64,000 bases of DNA from Solidesulfovibrio fructosivorans JJ] (GCF_000179555.1 NZ_AECZ01000010.1:62001-126000); one strand, 5' to 3'. Counted from the stretch's first letter, positions 47,823-57,287 are shown. The notes: generated from the letters alone by a model not told the origin. Translations and numbers: made by a program.

Positions 47823-49769
47823 TCAGACCGCGACGAAAAGAACCTCCCGAATCACCCGGTCCAGTTCCTCGAAACAAAACGGCTTGGCCAGCACCCGCCT
47901 GCCGCCGCAGGCCCGCAGCATGTCCCCGGCCAGGGCCTCGTCATGGCTGGAGAGCATCACCACCGGCAGGTCCGGCCGCAACTCCAGCAGCTCCCGGGCC
48001 AAAAGAATGCCGTCCTGGCCGGGCCGCGACAGATCGACCAGGGCCAGATCGAAGCCCCGGGGATCTTCAGATAATGCCCGCCTGGCCTCGCCGCGTCCCG
48101 TGCTGGTTTTGACCGCATAGCCCAAACGGGCCAGGGCCATGGTCGTGCAGTGGACCATCTCCGGGTCGTCGCCCGCGAACAAAATGCGGGCCTGCGGCCG
48201 GGGCGGCAACTCCCTGGCCGGGACCGACGCGTCCGGTGTCCCGGCAACGGTCGGCCCCTTGGGAAACAGGACCCGAAAGGAGGTCCCGAGCCCGGGATGG
48301 CTTTCGACGCTTATGGCCCCGCGCATCTGGGTCACGATGTGCCGGGCCACGGTCAGGCCCAGGCCCGTGCCGTGGCCCTCGCGCTTGGTGCTGAAAAACG
48401 GCTCGAAAATCCGTTTCATGACGTCGCTGGTCATGCCCTGTCCGGTGTCGCTGACGCAAAGCCGCAGATAGGCCCCCGGCGGCAGGGACGACTCCTCGGA
48501 CCAGTCGCCCTCCGTGACCACGGCGTCCTCGATGCGGACGGTCAAAAGGCCCCCCTCCTGGTCTTTCATCGCCTCAATGGCATTGGTCAAAAGATTCATT
48601 ATCACTTGGTGGCCCCGGGTCGGGTCACCCCGCATTTCGCTGCGCGCCGCCTCGATGCGCAGGCGGATGGACAGGCCGGGGGGCAGGCCCGGGGCCAGGA
48701 ACTTGAGACATTCCTTGACCAGGGTGCTCAGGCGGAAACGCACGGGCGTGTCGCTTTCCACGCTACGTCCCAGGGAAAGCAACTGTTCGCCGAGCGCCCG
48801 GGCCCGCCCCACGGCCTCGACGATCTCCCGCAGGGACTCGGCCTGGGGATCGCCGGCCTCAAGCCGCTCCAGACATAGTTCGGCATGCAGGATGATCGGT
48901 CCGAGAATGTTGCGCAGGTCATGGGCGATGCCGCTGGCCAGGGTACCGATGACCTCCATCTTCTGGGCGTGGCGCAACTGTTTTTCCAGGCCGCTGACTT
49001 CCGTGGAATCGCGCCAGACAAAGGCGTAGCCCTCCACCAAGCCGTGCTTGCCCCAAACCGGGGAAATGGTCTGGTCGCACATGCGGGTGTCCCCGGCCGC
49101 GTCCACCAGCAAAAAACGGCCCTTCCAGACGTCGCCGCGCTCCAGGGCGGCCGCGCCGCGCTCGAATTTCCGGGCCTGCCGGCTGCCCTTGTAAAAGGTC
49201 TTGAGACCGCGTCCCCGGGCCTGCCCTTGCGACACCCCGGTCATGGCCTCGAAAGCCTGATTGACGTATTCGATGCGAAAGCGGTCGTCGGTGACGATCA
49301 CCGCTTCCATGGCCTGCTCGATGGCCGCGGCGAGCTTGTGGCATTGCCTGAAGGCACGCTGTTCCCGGCTGGCGTCGCGCAGGCGCACGGCCACGGCGGT
49401 CACCTTCCCGGCCGCGTCCAGAAGCGGCACCAGCCGCGCGTCCGCCACCCTGTCCGGCGGCAACGCCAACCGGTAGCGGCGCGACGTCCGCGACAGCAGG
49501 ACCTCGGCCACCGCGCCCCGCCAGAACTCCCCGTCGTCGTCCTCGAAACAGGTAGACAGCGAACCGTACCGACCGGCCTTGCGGTCGGCCGGCAGCCAGC
49601 CGGCCAGCCCCGGATCGACGGCCAGGACGGTTCCGTCCGGTGCCACGATCACCACGTCCTCCGGCTCCGAAGACGGATCACAGGCCGGTACGGCCCGGGA
49701 CGGACGCGTCTGCGCGTCCGTGGAAGACGCCATGTTTTCCGGCGTCGGTCCATCCGTATTTTTTCCCAT
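47823..49769 (-). CDS. Cytosolic PAS histidine kinase with C-terminal receiver
   Basis: A 648-residue kinase without transmembrane helices, so it senses an intracellular signal. A PAS-like domain at about 45-140 and a clear PAS at about 155-275 (AVIVTDDRFRIEYVNQAFEA) precede the kinase core with His in SGIAHDLRNILGP, N-box MNLLTNAIEAM and ATPase boxes SDTGQGM and GTGLGLTVARH. The C-terminal receiver has phospho-Asp in LALVDLSRPG. The ATG has GAGGCGGG upstream. Paired with the GAFTTA regulator; a redox or cofactor signal from the divergent Hdr operon is a reasonable guess. Confidence 0.88.
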   Translation of the reverse strand: MGKNTDGPTPENMASSTDAQTRPSRAVPACDPSSEPEDVVIVAPDGTVLAVDPGLAGWLPADRKAGRYGSLSTCFEDDDGEFWRGAVAEVLLSRTSRRYRLALPPDRVADARLVPLLDAAGKVTAVAVRLRDASREQRAFRQCHKLAAAIEQAMEAVIVTDDRFRIEYVNQAFEAMTGVSQGQARGRGLKTFYKGSRQARKFERGAAALERGDVWKGRFLLVDAAGDTRMCDQTISPVWGKHGLVEGYAFVWRDSTEVSGLEKQLRHAQKMEVIGTLASGIAHDLRNILGPIILHAELCLERLEAGDPQAESLREIVEAVGRARALGEQLLSLGRSVESDTPVRFRLSTLVKECLKFLAPGLPPGLSIRLRIEAARSEMRGDPTRGHQVIMNLLTNAIEAMKDQEGGLLTVRIEDAVVTEGDWSEESSLPPGAYLRLCVSDTGQGMTSDVMKRIFEPFFSTKREGHGTGLGLTVARHIVTQMRGAISVESHPGLGTSFRVLFPKGPTVAGTPDASVPARELPPRPQARILFAGDDPEMVHCTTMALARLGYAVKTSTGRGEARRALSEDPRGFDLALVDLSRPGQDGILLARELLELRPDLPVVMLSSHDEALAGDMLRACGGRRVLAKPFCFEELDRVIREVLFVAV

Positions 49770-49951
49770 GATACCCGCCTCGTACCATACCGGCACAGCT
49801 TGTCAACGACGCTCATGCTGCAAAAACGACGCCGCCCTTAGCAACAAGCGCGCTTCCGTCGGACTTTTCTCTTCAACCCGCATAGAACAGGGATTTATAT
49901 CCCGTTATGGAGCCGACGTTTCCATAGCAACCTTTCGACAAGGAAATCTTC

Positions 49952-49986
49952 GTCTTGTCAGGGAAGACTTTTCTTCTTGTTCAAGA
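49952..49986. promoter_or_regulatory. Candidate upstream activator sites
   Basis: Two inverted repeats: GTCTT-N7-AAGAC (49952-49968) and TCTTG-TT-CAAGA (49975-49986). They lie about 90-140 bases upstream of the -24 element, the usual distance for enhancer sites of sigma-54 regulators. Confidence 0.4.
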
Positions 49987-50073
49987 CGCTTTTCCTGAGC
50001 AATCCCTGTCCCAAAACACGGCCCATATCGGCAAATCTCGCGAATTTTCAATCATCCTGGTCCACTGTGCCCC

Positions 50074-50089
50074 TGGCACGAATATTGGT
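50074..50089 (+). promoter_or_regulatory. Sigma-54 (-24/-12) promoter of the Hdr operon
   Basis: TGGCACGAATATTGGT matches the consensus TGGCACRN4TTGCW at every defined position except the final GC, which is GG. The expected transcription start is near 50101, 30 bases before the hdrA1 ATG. A sigma-54 response regulator is encoded divergently next door. Confidence 0.75.
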
Positions 50090-50130
50090 CATAAAGAGAC
50101 AAACGACCGGGCAAAAGACAGGGAGGCGAC

Positions 50131-52155
50131 ATGGCCAACAGAATCGGGGTCTACGTCTGCCATTGCGGCACCAACATCGCCGGCAAGGTGGACACTGCCG
50201 CCGTGGCCGGCTTCGCGGCCGGACTCAAAAACGTGGCCGTGGCCCGGGACTACAAGTTCATGTGCTCCGATCCCGGCCAGGAAACCATCATACGCGACAT
50301 CAAGGCGTACCGCTTGAATCGGGTGGTGGTGGCTTCGTGTTCGCCGCGTCTGCACGAGAAAACCTTCCAGAACGCCTGCGCCCGCGCCGGGCTCAACCCC
50401 TTCCTCTTCCAGATGACCTGCATCCGGGAACACTGCTCCTGGGTGGTGGCCGATCCGGCCGAGGCCACGGCCAAGGCCAAGCACCTCGTGGCCGGAGCCG
50501 TGGACCGGGTCAACCACCACGAGGAACTCTACTCGCGCACCGAACCCGTGCACCCCGACGTGCTGGTGGTCGGCGGCGGCATCGCCGGCATCCAGGCCGC
50601 CCTGGACATCGCCAAATCCGGGCACAGGGTCCATCTGGTGGAACGGAGTCCCTCCATCGGCGGGCACATGGCCCAGTTCGACAAGACCTTCCCGACGCTG
50701 GACTGCGCCGCCTGCATCTCCACGCCCAAGATGGTGGCGGTATCCCAGGACCCGAACATCAACCTCATGACCTATGCCGAGGTGGCCGAGGTCACGGGGT
50801 TTGTCGGCAACTTCACGGTCACCATCCGCCGCAAGCCCCGCTACATCGACGAAACCAAATGCACGGGCTGCGGACTGTGCCTGGAGAAGTGCCCGACCAA
50901 GGTCCCGAGCGAATTCGAGGAAGGCATCGGCATACGCCGGGCCATCTACCGCAATTCGCCCCAAAGCGTGCCCAATAAGCCCGTCATCGACACCGAGCAC
51001 TGCCTGTACTTCCGCAAGGGCAAGTGCCGGGTGTGCGAAAAGAACTGCCCCTCCGGGGCCGTCGATTTCGAGCAAAGGGAAAGCCTGCTGACGCTCGAGG
51101 TCGGCACCATCGTCATGGCCACCGGGTTTGCCGCCTTCGACCCCACGCCCCTTGGCCAGTACGGTTTCGGCCGCTACCCCGAGGTGTACACGGCCCTGCA
51201 GTTCGAACGCTTAAATAACGCCGTGGGGCCAACCGGCGGCAAGATCGTCATGAAAAACGGGGCGCCGCCCGCGTCCGTGGCAATCATCCATTGCGTGGGC
51301 AGCCGCGACGCCGCCCATCATCCCTACTGCTCGCGCGTGTGCTGCATGTACGCGCTCAAATACGACCACCTGATAAAAGACAAGCTCGGCCACGACACGG
51401 AGGTCTACAACTTCTACATCGACCTGCGCTGCTTCGGAAAGGGCTACGAGGAATTCTACGAGCGGGTGCAGAAGGAAGGCGTGACCTTCATTCGGGGCCG
51501 GCCGGCCCTGGTCACGGACGAGGCGCTCTCCCCGGAAGAGGAAGGCAAGCTCATCGTGGTCGGCGAGGACACCCTGCTTGGCCGCACCCTGCGCCTGCCC
51601 GTGGACATGGTGGTCCTTTGCACGGCCATGGAGCCGCGACACGACGCGGCCGAGGTGGCCCGGACCTTCGGCATAAGCCAGGGCCTCGACAAGTTCTTTC
51701 TGGAGGAACACCCAAAGCTCGGGCCGGTCTCCACGGCCACGGACGGCGTCTATCTGGCAGGCACCTGCCAGGGGCCCAAGGACATCCCGGACACCGTGTC
51801 CCATGCCTCGGGCGCGGCCTGCCAGGCCCTGGCCCTGGCGAGCAAGGGCCAGGTGACCATCTCGCCCACGGTCAGCCACATCAACCCGGACGTGTGCATC
51901 GGCTGCGGCATCTGCATCAAGCTGTGCGCCTACGGGGCCATTGATTTCGACCAGCGCCTGGGCGTGGCCGTGGTCAACGAGGCTATGTGCAAGGGCTGCG
52001 GGGCCTGCGCCGGACACTGTCCATCCGGGGCGGCCCAGGTGCGCCACTTCAACCAGCGGGAGCTTTTCGCCGAGATCGACGGCTTGATCGAGCCGTTGCC
52101 CGTTTTGATCGCCGCCACGGACGAGGAAACCAAGGCCGCGCCTGCCCCGGCCTGA
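50131..52155 (+). CDS. hdrA: HdrA1: heterodisulfide-reductase-type subunit A (FAD/Fe-S)
   Basis: A 674-residue soluble flavoprotein of classical HdrA architecture. The N-terminal Fe-S domain has VYVCHCGTN (residues 8-16), FMCSDPGQE and ASCSPRLHE. The FAD fold has VVGGGIAGIQAALDIA (about 147). The conserved TLDCAACISTPKM follows the FAD loop. A ferredoxin-like insert has CTGCGLCLEKCP (about 249-260) and CRVCEKNCP. The C-terminus has two further clusters, CIGCGICIKLC and CKGCGACAGHCP. In known complexes HdrA bears the bifurcating FAD. GGGAGGCGAC precedes the ATG. First gene of the operon. Confidence 0.93.
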   Translation: MANRIGVYVCHCGTNIAGKVDTAAVAGFAAGLKNVAVARDYKFMCSDPGQETIIRDIKAYRLNRVVVASCSPRLHEKTFQNACARAGLNPFLFQMTCIREHCSWVVADPAEATAKAKHLVAGAVDRVNHHEELYSRTEPVHPDVLVVGGGIAGIQAALDIAKSGHRVHLVERSPSIGGHMAQFDKTFPTLDCAACISTPKMVAVSQDPNINLMTYAEVAEVTGFVGNFTVTIRRKPRYIDETKCTGCGLCLEKCPTKVPSEFEEGIGIRRAIYRNSPQSVPNKPVIDTEHCLYFRKGKCRVCEKNCPSGAVDFEQRESLLTLEVGTIVMATGFAAFDPTPLGQYGFGRYPEVYTALQFERLNNAVGPTGGKIVMKNGAPPASVAIIHCVGSRDAAHHPYCSRVCCMYALKYDHLIKDKLGHDTEVYNFYIDLRCFGKGYEEFYERVQKEGVTFIRGRPALVTDEALSPEEEGKLIVVGEDTLLGRTLRLPVDMVVLCTAMEPRHDAAEVARTFGISQGLDKFFLEEHPKLGPVSTATDGVYLAGTCQGPKDIPDTVSHASGAACQALALASKGQVTISPTVSHINPDVCIGCGICIKLCAYGAIDFDQRLGVAVVNEAMCKGCGACAGHCPSGAAQVRHFNQRELFAEIDGLIEPLPVLIAATDEETKAAPAPA

Positions 52156-52175
52156 CGTCGCCAACGGAGGATATG

Positions 52176-52598
52176 ATGGACGACTTCGAACCCACCATCG
52201 TGGCCTTTGTCTGCAACTGGTGCACCTACACCGCCGCCGACCTGGCCGGCACCTCGCGCATGATCCAGTCCCCCAACGTGCGGTTGGTGCGCATGATGTG
52301 CACGGGCATGGTGGACCCCAAGTACGTGATCAAGGCGCTTCTGTCCGGGGCCGACGCGGTGCTTATCAGCGGCTGCCACCCCGGCGACTGCCACTACATC
52401 AACGGCAATTACAAGGCCCGGCGGCGGGTGAAGCTCTTGAAGGAAATCCTGCCGCGCCTGGGGATCGAGGAGGACCGGCTCCTGCTCACCTGGGTCGGGG
52501 CCAGCGAGGGCAACGAATTCGCGGCCACGGTCAACGGGCTCGTGGCCCGGATCAAGGAACTGGGACCCATCGAGGCCAGGCGCACCCTGGTCGTATGA
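52176..52598 (+). CDS. mvhD: MvhD-type iron-sulfur subunit
   Basis: A 140-residue [2Fe-2S] protein of the MvhD/FlpD family, which passes electrons to HdrA from a hydrogenase or dehydrogenase. The cluster-binding Cys are in CNWCTYTAADLAGTSR (Cys 13 and 16), MMCTGMVDPKY and GCHPGDCHYINGN. Of two adjacent ATG codons the second gives correct spacing (five bases) to GGAGG. It lies 20 bases after hdrA1 and 24 bases before the FrhB-like gene. No hydrogenase is present, so the electron donor is more likely the next gene product. Confidence 0.93.
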   Translation: MDDFEPTIVAFVCNWCTYTAADLAGTSRMIQSPNVRLVRMMCTGMVDPKYVIKALLSGADAVLISGCHPGDCHYINGNYKARRRVKLLKEILPRLGIEEDRLLLTWVGASEGNEFAATVNGLVARIKELGPIEARRTLVV

Positions 52599-52622
52599 CC
52601 GGACAGTGACGGAGGGCGGACC

Positions 52623-53777
52623 ATGTCTACCACCATGAAGATCGAAGTGCCGGGCGAGGGCCCGACCGCCGCCCTGCGGGGCGTTTTGGCCAAACTGCTG
52701 GACGTGCCGGACGTGGCCGCCGTCTTCACCCTGCGCCACACCCCGGGGGGGGCGGCCATGCCGGCGCTTGTGACCGACCCGGAGCTTCTGGCCGAAGCCG
52801 ATCCCCTGGCTCCGGCTTTTCCCCTCAATGCCGCGACGATCCTTGCCCGGCTCACCCGGGGCGGCACCGAGGGAACCATCGCGGCGGTGCTTCGCCCCTG
52901 CGAGATCAGGGCCTTCGTGGAACTGGTCAAGCTCAACCAGGGCAACCTGGAGAACGTGCTGCTTTTAAGTGTGGATTGCCCCGGGGCCTTTAACAACACG
53001 GACTATCGGGACTACGTGGCCCTCAACGGCGTCAAGGAGGTCGGCCGGACGTTCGTGCGCCGGATGCTCTCAACCGACGCGGCCGCCACCGACGACGGTC
53101 TGGAGGTGGCCCGGGCCTGCCAGGTTTGCGAACACCCCGTGGCGGCCGCCGCCGACGGAGCCATCGGCCTTTTCGGCAATGATCCGGAAAAGGTCATGCT
53201 CGTGGTTCCCCAGACGGCCAAAGGCATGGGACTCTTGCGCCGCCTGGACCTGCCGGCTGCCGACGAGGCGCTTACGGCCAACCGCGAGGCGGCCCTGGCC
53301 AATCTGCTGCGTGAGCGCATGGTCCGGCGCGACGCCATGTTCGCCGAAACGGGCGCGGCCGTGGCGGGCCTCGAAAAACTCGGCGCCTACCTCGCCGGCT
53401 GCGTCAACTGCTACAACTGCCGGGTGGCCTGCCCGGTCTGCTACTGCCGGGAATGCGTCTTCGTCACCGACGTTTTTGACCACTCTCCCTGGGAATACTT
53501 GAACTGGGCCAAGCGCAAGGGCGCGCTGAAGCTCCCGGCGGACACGCTTTTTTACCACATGACCAGGCTCGCCCACATGAGCCTTGCCTGCGTGGGCTGC
53601 GGCCAGTGTTCCAACGCCTGCCCGAGCGGCGTGCCGGTGATGGAGCTTTTCCGCACTGTGGCGGCCGGAGCCCAGGCGGCTTTCGGCTACGAGGCCGGGC
53701 GCAGTCCCGAGGAAGCGCCTCCGCTGTCGCTCTTCCAGGAAAAGGAATTCGCCGAAGTCACGGCGGGAGCGCAGTAA
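52623..53777 (+). CDS. FrhB/FdhB-like flavin and Fe-S oxidoreductase subunit
   Basis: A 384-residue soluble protein. Residues about 75-230 hold the FrhB/FdhB-type fold (AAVLRPCEIRAFVELVKLNQ, LLLSVDCPGAF, PVAAAADGAIGLFG). The C-terminal part has a Cys-rich segment CVNCYNCRVACPVCYCREC (about 260-278) and a second cluster CVGCGQCSNACPSG (about 326-339). Family members transfer electrons to F420, NAD(P)H or formate dehydrogenase through FAD. It sits between mvhD and hdrA2, so it may be the electron-entry module of this complex. The co-substrate cannot be read from sequence. Confidence 0.75.
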   Translation: MSTTMKIEVPGEGPTAALRGVLAKLLDVPDVAAVFTLRHTPGGAAMPALVTDPELLAEADPLAPAFPLNAATILARLTRGGTEGTIAAVLRPCEIRAFVELVKLNQGNLENVLLLSVDCPGAFNNTDYRDYVALNGVKEVGRTFVRRMLSTDAAATDDGLEVARACQVCEHPVAAAADGAIGLFGNDPEKVMLVVPQTAKGMGLLRRLDLPAADEALTANREAALANLLRERMVRRDAMFAETGAAVAGLEKLGAYLAGCVNCYNCRVACPVCYCRECVFVTDVFDHSPWEYLNWAKRKGALKLPADTLFYHMTRLAHMSLACVGCGQCSNACPSGVPVMELFRTVAAGAQAAFGYEAGRSPEEAPPLSLFQEKEFAEVTAGAQ

Positions 53778-53798
53778 CGCGGGCAAAAGGAGCGGATC

Positions 53799-56700
53799 AT
53801 GAAGCGCACCTGCGACGCCCTGGTGATCGGGGCCGGCATCGGCGGCATCCGGGCCGCGTTGGACCTGGCCGAGGCCGGGCACACCGTGACCGTCATCGAC
53901 AAGCGGCCCCATATTGGCGGCATCCTCACGCGCCTGGACCACCAGTTCCCGTCCGACCACTGCGGCATGTGCAAGATGTTGCCGTTGACCGAACGCGAAG
54001 CCTCGAGCGAGTTCTGCCTGCGCAAGGGGCTTTTCCACCGCAATATCGACATCATGCTCTCCTCGGAGCTGACCTCCCTGGACGGCGAGCCGGGCGCGTT
54101 TTCGGCCGTCATCAACCGCCGGTCGCCCTTTGTCGACGCCACCAAGTGCGTGGGCTGCGGGGCCTGTGCCAAGGTGTGCCCGGTGTCCGTGCCAAACGAA
54201 TTCAACGCCGGGCTCACCAGCCGTGGGGCGGTGTATCTGCCCGTGCCCCATGCCATTCCCAACCACTACGTGGTGGACCTCGATGCCTGCCAGCGCTGTT
54301 GGCAATGTTACGAAGCCTGTCCCACCGGAGCCATCGACTTCAAGCTCGACGAGCGCGAACGCCACGGCATCCTGGTGGTCGACCCCGATCCCGAGGCGGC
54401 CGGGCGCTTCGGCTCCTGGCTCGGCGCGCTCAAGTTCCCGGTCGTCTCCGCCGCCACCGGCGACAAGGCGCTCGACATCCTGGCCTCGGACGCGCCCGCC
54501 CGCATGATGCTCCTCTCGCCGGGCCTCACCGACATGGAGGCCTCGCGTGTCCTGACCCGGGCCCTGGAACTGCGCCCGGACCTGGCCGTGTTCGTTCCCG
54601 GCGACCCCGAAATGGCCGACGCCGCCCGGGAGATCATCGGCCTCGGAGCCCGGGCCGTCATGCCCCATCCCCTTTCCCGCAAGGTCTTCGTGCCCTGGAT
54701 CGACAAGCAGTTCATGCGCCTGGCCTCGGATGACGCCGTGACCCTGGACGTGGCCGCCGTGATCCTGGCCGGGGGCTTCGACTGCTATGATCCCGGAACG
54801 GACGCGGCCGTGCTCGGCTACGGCGTGCTGCCCGGGGTGGTCACCTCGGTGGAATTCGAACGCCTGCTCTCCGGTACCGGCCCGACCGGCGGGAAGCTCA
54901 CGCGCCCCGGCGACGGCAGGCCCGTGCGCGACATCGCCTGGCTCCAGTGCGTGGGCTCGCGCGATCTGCGCAAAAACGCCGATTTCTGCTCGTCTTTTTG
55001 CTGCATGGCGAGCATCAAGGAAGCCGTTCTGGCCAAGCGGGCCACGGGCGGCGAGACCAAGGCCACCATCTTCGCCATGGACGTGCGGACCTTTGGCCGG
55101 GATTTCGAGCACTACCGCCAGGAAGCCCAAAGCGTCCACGGCGTGCGCTTCGTCCACGGCCGGCTCCACACCACCCTGCCCGATCCCTCGGGCGACGGCC
55201 GGCTGCGCCTGTCCTACACCGACGAGGCCGGGGCGCTTCACGAGGAATCCTTCGACATGCTGGTCCTGGCCGTGGGAGCGCGCCCGCCGGCCGGCATGGA
55301 AGGACTCGCCAAGGCGGCCGGGGTGGACACCAACGCCTTCGGTTTTTGCGCCACCCCGCCCTTCGACGCCAACCGGACCAGCCGACTGGGCGTCTTCGCC
55401 GCCGGGGCCATGGGCGGTCCCCGGGACATCGCCGAGTCGGTCATCCAGGCCAGCGCGGCCGCCCTTGGCGCGTCCCGGATCATCCAGCGCTTCGCCTCCA
55501 TCCGGGAGCGCCCCCCCGAGGCCAAGCCGGTCTATCGGGATGTGTCCCGAGAAGCGCCCAGGGTCCTGGTCACGCTGTGCGACTCCTGCCCGACCCTGAC
55601 CCAGGCCGTGGATGTGGAGCAGGTGCGCCGGGGCCTCGCCGACCTGCCCGGAGTGTGCCAGGTGGAATGCGTGTCCCGGGCCTGCACCGGCGAGGGCTGG
55701 AAGGCCATCACGAAACTGGCCGCGGATCTCAAGCCCAACCGCATCTTGATCGGCGCATGCATGCCCTACGCCTACGTGCCGAAGCTGCGGGAACTGGGAA
55801 CGGCCCTTGGCCTGCGGCCGACGCTCATGGACGTCGTGGACATCCACACCCCGGCCTTTACGGCCGCCATGGAAGGAAACTCCGGGGCCGGGCCCGCTGT
55901 GGAGCAGGAGATCACGGCCCGGCTCGGCATGGCCGAGGCCAAGTTGCTCGGGGCCGACCCCACTCCGCTGCCGCGGCCGCTGGCCGTGACCCCGGCCGCC
56001 CTGGTGGTGGGCGGGGGGCTGGCCGGCATGACCGCCGCGCTCGGCATTGCCGATCACGATTACAAGGTCACGCTGGTGGAAGAGGCGGCGGAACTCGGGG
56101 GGCTGGCCAGACACGTGCGCCTGACCCTTGGCGGCGGCGATCCGGTCCGCTTCCTGGAGGGGCTTGTCGACCGGGTGCGCCGCCATCCCAACATCCGGGT
56201 CATGACCGAGGCCAGGGTGTCCCTGTCCACGGGCAAGGCCGGCCGGTTCCTGAGCATCGTCTCCACCGACGAGGGTGGCCTACCGGTGGAGCACGGCGTC
56301 ACCATCCTGGCCACGGGCGGCCGCCGGGCCAAGATCTACGACTTCGGCTTTCTGACCCGCAAGACCGTGACCACCCACCAGGATCTGGAACGCATGCTCA
56401 CCAGCGGCGAGCTGGACACGGCGACCCTCGGCAGCGTGGCCATGATCCAGTGCTTCCGCTCCCGGGACGAAAACCGGCGCTACTGTTCGCGCGTATGCTG
56501 CGCCGGAGCGCTCAAAAACATCCTCTATCTAAAAAATAAGCACCCCGACCTGCCCATCTATGTCTTTTACCGCGACATCATGAGCTACGGCTTCGCCGAG
56601 CAGTACTACACCAAGGCCCGCCGGGCCGGAGCGGTGTTCATCCGCTACGATCCAGCCCACAAACCGCAAGTCCGCTTCGACGAGGCGGGCAAGCCCGTCA

Positions 56701-57287
56701 TCACCGGCTACGACCCGGTGCTGCGTCGCGCGGTCGAGGTCCACGCCGACCTGCTTTCCCTCTCCGACGGCATCGAACCCGGGGATACGGCGGAACTGAG
56801 CGAGGTCTTCGGCGTGCCCGTGGGTCCGGACGGCTTCTTCCAGGAGGCCGAATCCAAGTGGCGACCCGTGGACTTCCTGCGCTCGGGCATCTTCGTGTGC
56901 GGCGTGGCCAGGGCCCCGGGCACCATGGACGAGACGGTCTGCTCGGCCAAGGCGGCGGCCAGACACGCCCTGCGGGTCCTTGGCGAAAAGAACCTGGCCC
57001 CGGGCCATGTGCTGGCCTCGGTGCGCCACAGCCTGTGCACGCGCTGCGGCAAGTGCCTGGACGTGTGCCCTTACGGCGCCAGGACCCTCGATACCGAACA
57101 CGACCGCATCGTGGTGGACGACATCCTGTGCCAAGGCTGTGGCTCGTGCGCCTCGGCCTGTCCCAACAGCGCCAGTTTCATCCGGGGCTTTTCCGACCGC
57201 CAGGTCCTTTCCGTCATCGACGCGGCCCTGGCCGTTTCGGGCCGGCCCGCGCCCGCCCCGGCAACGGATGTGAAGGAGACCATATGA
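53799..57287 (+). CDS. HdrA2: double HdrA-type protein with receiver-like insert
   Basis: An 1162-residue soluble flavoprotein, about 1.7 times classical HdrA. First half: FAD fold VIGAGIGGIRAALDLA (about 9), DHCGMCKM in place of the HdrA Cys loop, clusters CVGCGACAKVCP (117-128) and CQRCWQCYEACP (164-175), then residues 189-305 resembling a response-regulator receiver (HGILVVDPDPEA, RALELRPDLAVFVPG, GLGARAVMPHP) but with Ser-Pro where the phospho-Asp should be (LLSPGL). FAD-domain remainder to about 565. Second half: an HdrA N-terminal-type Cys domain (about 585-700), a second FAD fold (VVGGGLAGMTAALGIA, about 736), and clusters CTRCGKCLDVCP and CQGCGSCASACP. GGAG precedes the ATG; the stop overlaps hdrC. 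Confidence 0.9.
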   Translation: MKRTCDALVIGAGIGGIRAALDLAEAGHTVTVIDKRPHIGGILTRLDHQFPSDHCGMCKMLPLTEREASSEFCLRKGLFHRNIDIMLSSELTSLDGEPGAFSAVINRRSPFVDATKCVGCGACAKVCPVSVPNEFNAGLTSRGAVYLPVPHAIPNHYVVDLDACQRCWQCYEACPTGAIDFKLDERERHGILVVDPDPEAAGRFGSWLGALKFPVVSAATGDKALDILASDAPARMMLLSPGLTDMEASRVLTRALELRPDLAVFVPGDPEMADAAREIIGLGARAVMPHPLSRKVFVPWIDKQFMRLASDDAVTLDVAAVILAGGFDCYDPGTDAAVLGYGVLPGVVTSVEFERLLSGTGPTGGKLTRPGDGRPVRDIAWLQCVGSRDLRKNADFCSSFCCMASIKEAVLAKRATGGETKATIFAMDVRTFGRDFEHYRQEAQSVHGVRFVHGRLHTTLPDPSGDGRLRLSYTDEAGALHEESFDMLVLAVGARPPAGMEGLAKAAGVDTNAFGFCATPPFDANRTSRLGVFAAGAMGGPRDIAESVIQASAAALGASRIIQRFASIRERPPEAKPVYRDVSREAPRVLVTLCDSCPTLTQAVDVEQVRRGLADLPGVCQVECVSRACTGEGWKAITKLAADLKPNRILIGACMPYAYVPKLRELGTALGLRPTLMDVVDIHTPAFTAAMEGNSGAGPAVEQEITARLGMAEAKLLGADPTPLPRPLAVTPAALVVGGGLAGMTAALGIADHDYKVTLVEEAAELGGLARHVRLTLGGGDPVRFLEGLVDRVRRHPNIRVMTEARVSLSTGKAGRFLSIVSTDEGGLPVEHGVTILATGGRRAKIYDFGFLTRKTVTTHQDLERMLTSGELDTATLGSVAMIQCFRSRDENRRYCSRVCCAGALKNILYLKNKHPDLPIYVFYRDIMSYGFAEQYYTKARRAGAVFIRYDPAHKPQVRFDEAGKPVITGYDPVLRRAVEVHADLLSLSDGIEPGDTAELSEVFGVPVGPDGFFQEAESKWRPVDFLRSGIFVCGVARAPGTMDETVCSAKAAARHALRVLGEKNLAPGHVLASVRHSLCTRCGKCLDVCPYGARTLDTEHDRIVVDDILCQGCGSCASACPNSASFIRGFSDRQVLSVIDAALAVSGRPAPAPATDVKETI

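Larger units (their letters stand above)
49770..50130. other. Divergent control region of the Hdr operon
   Basis: About 360 bases with no gene. It holds the -24/-12 promoter at 50074-50089, two inverted repeats near 49952-49986, and presumably the promoter of the kinase/regulator pair, for which only a TTGACA (49801-49806, minus strand) with a weak -10 was seen. Confidence 0.6.

Noticed and set aside
53070-56186. 1038-codon minus-strand frame opposite the FrhB-like and HdrA2 genes
   Set aside because: Antisense shadow of strongly conserved Fe-S and FAD motifs; no recognisable domain of its own.
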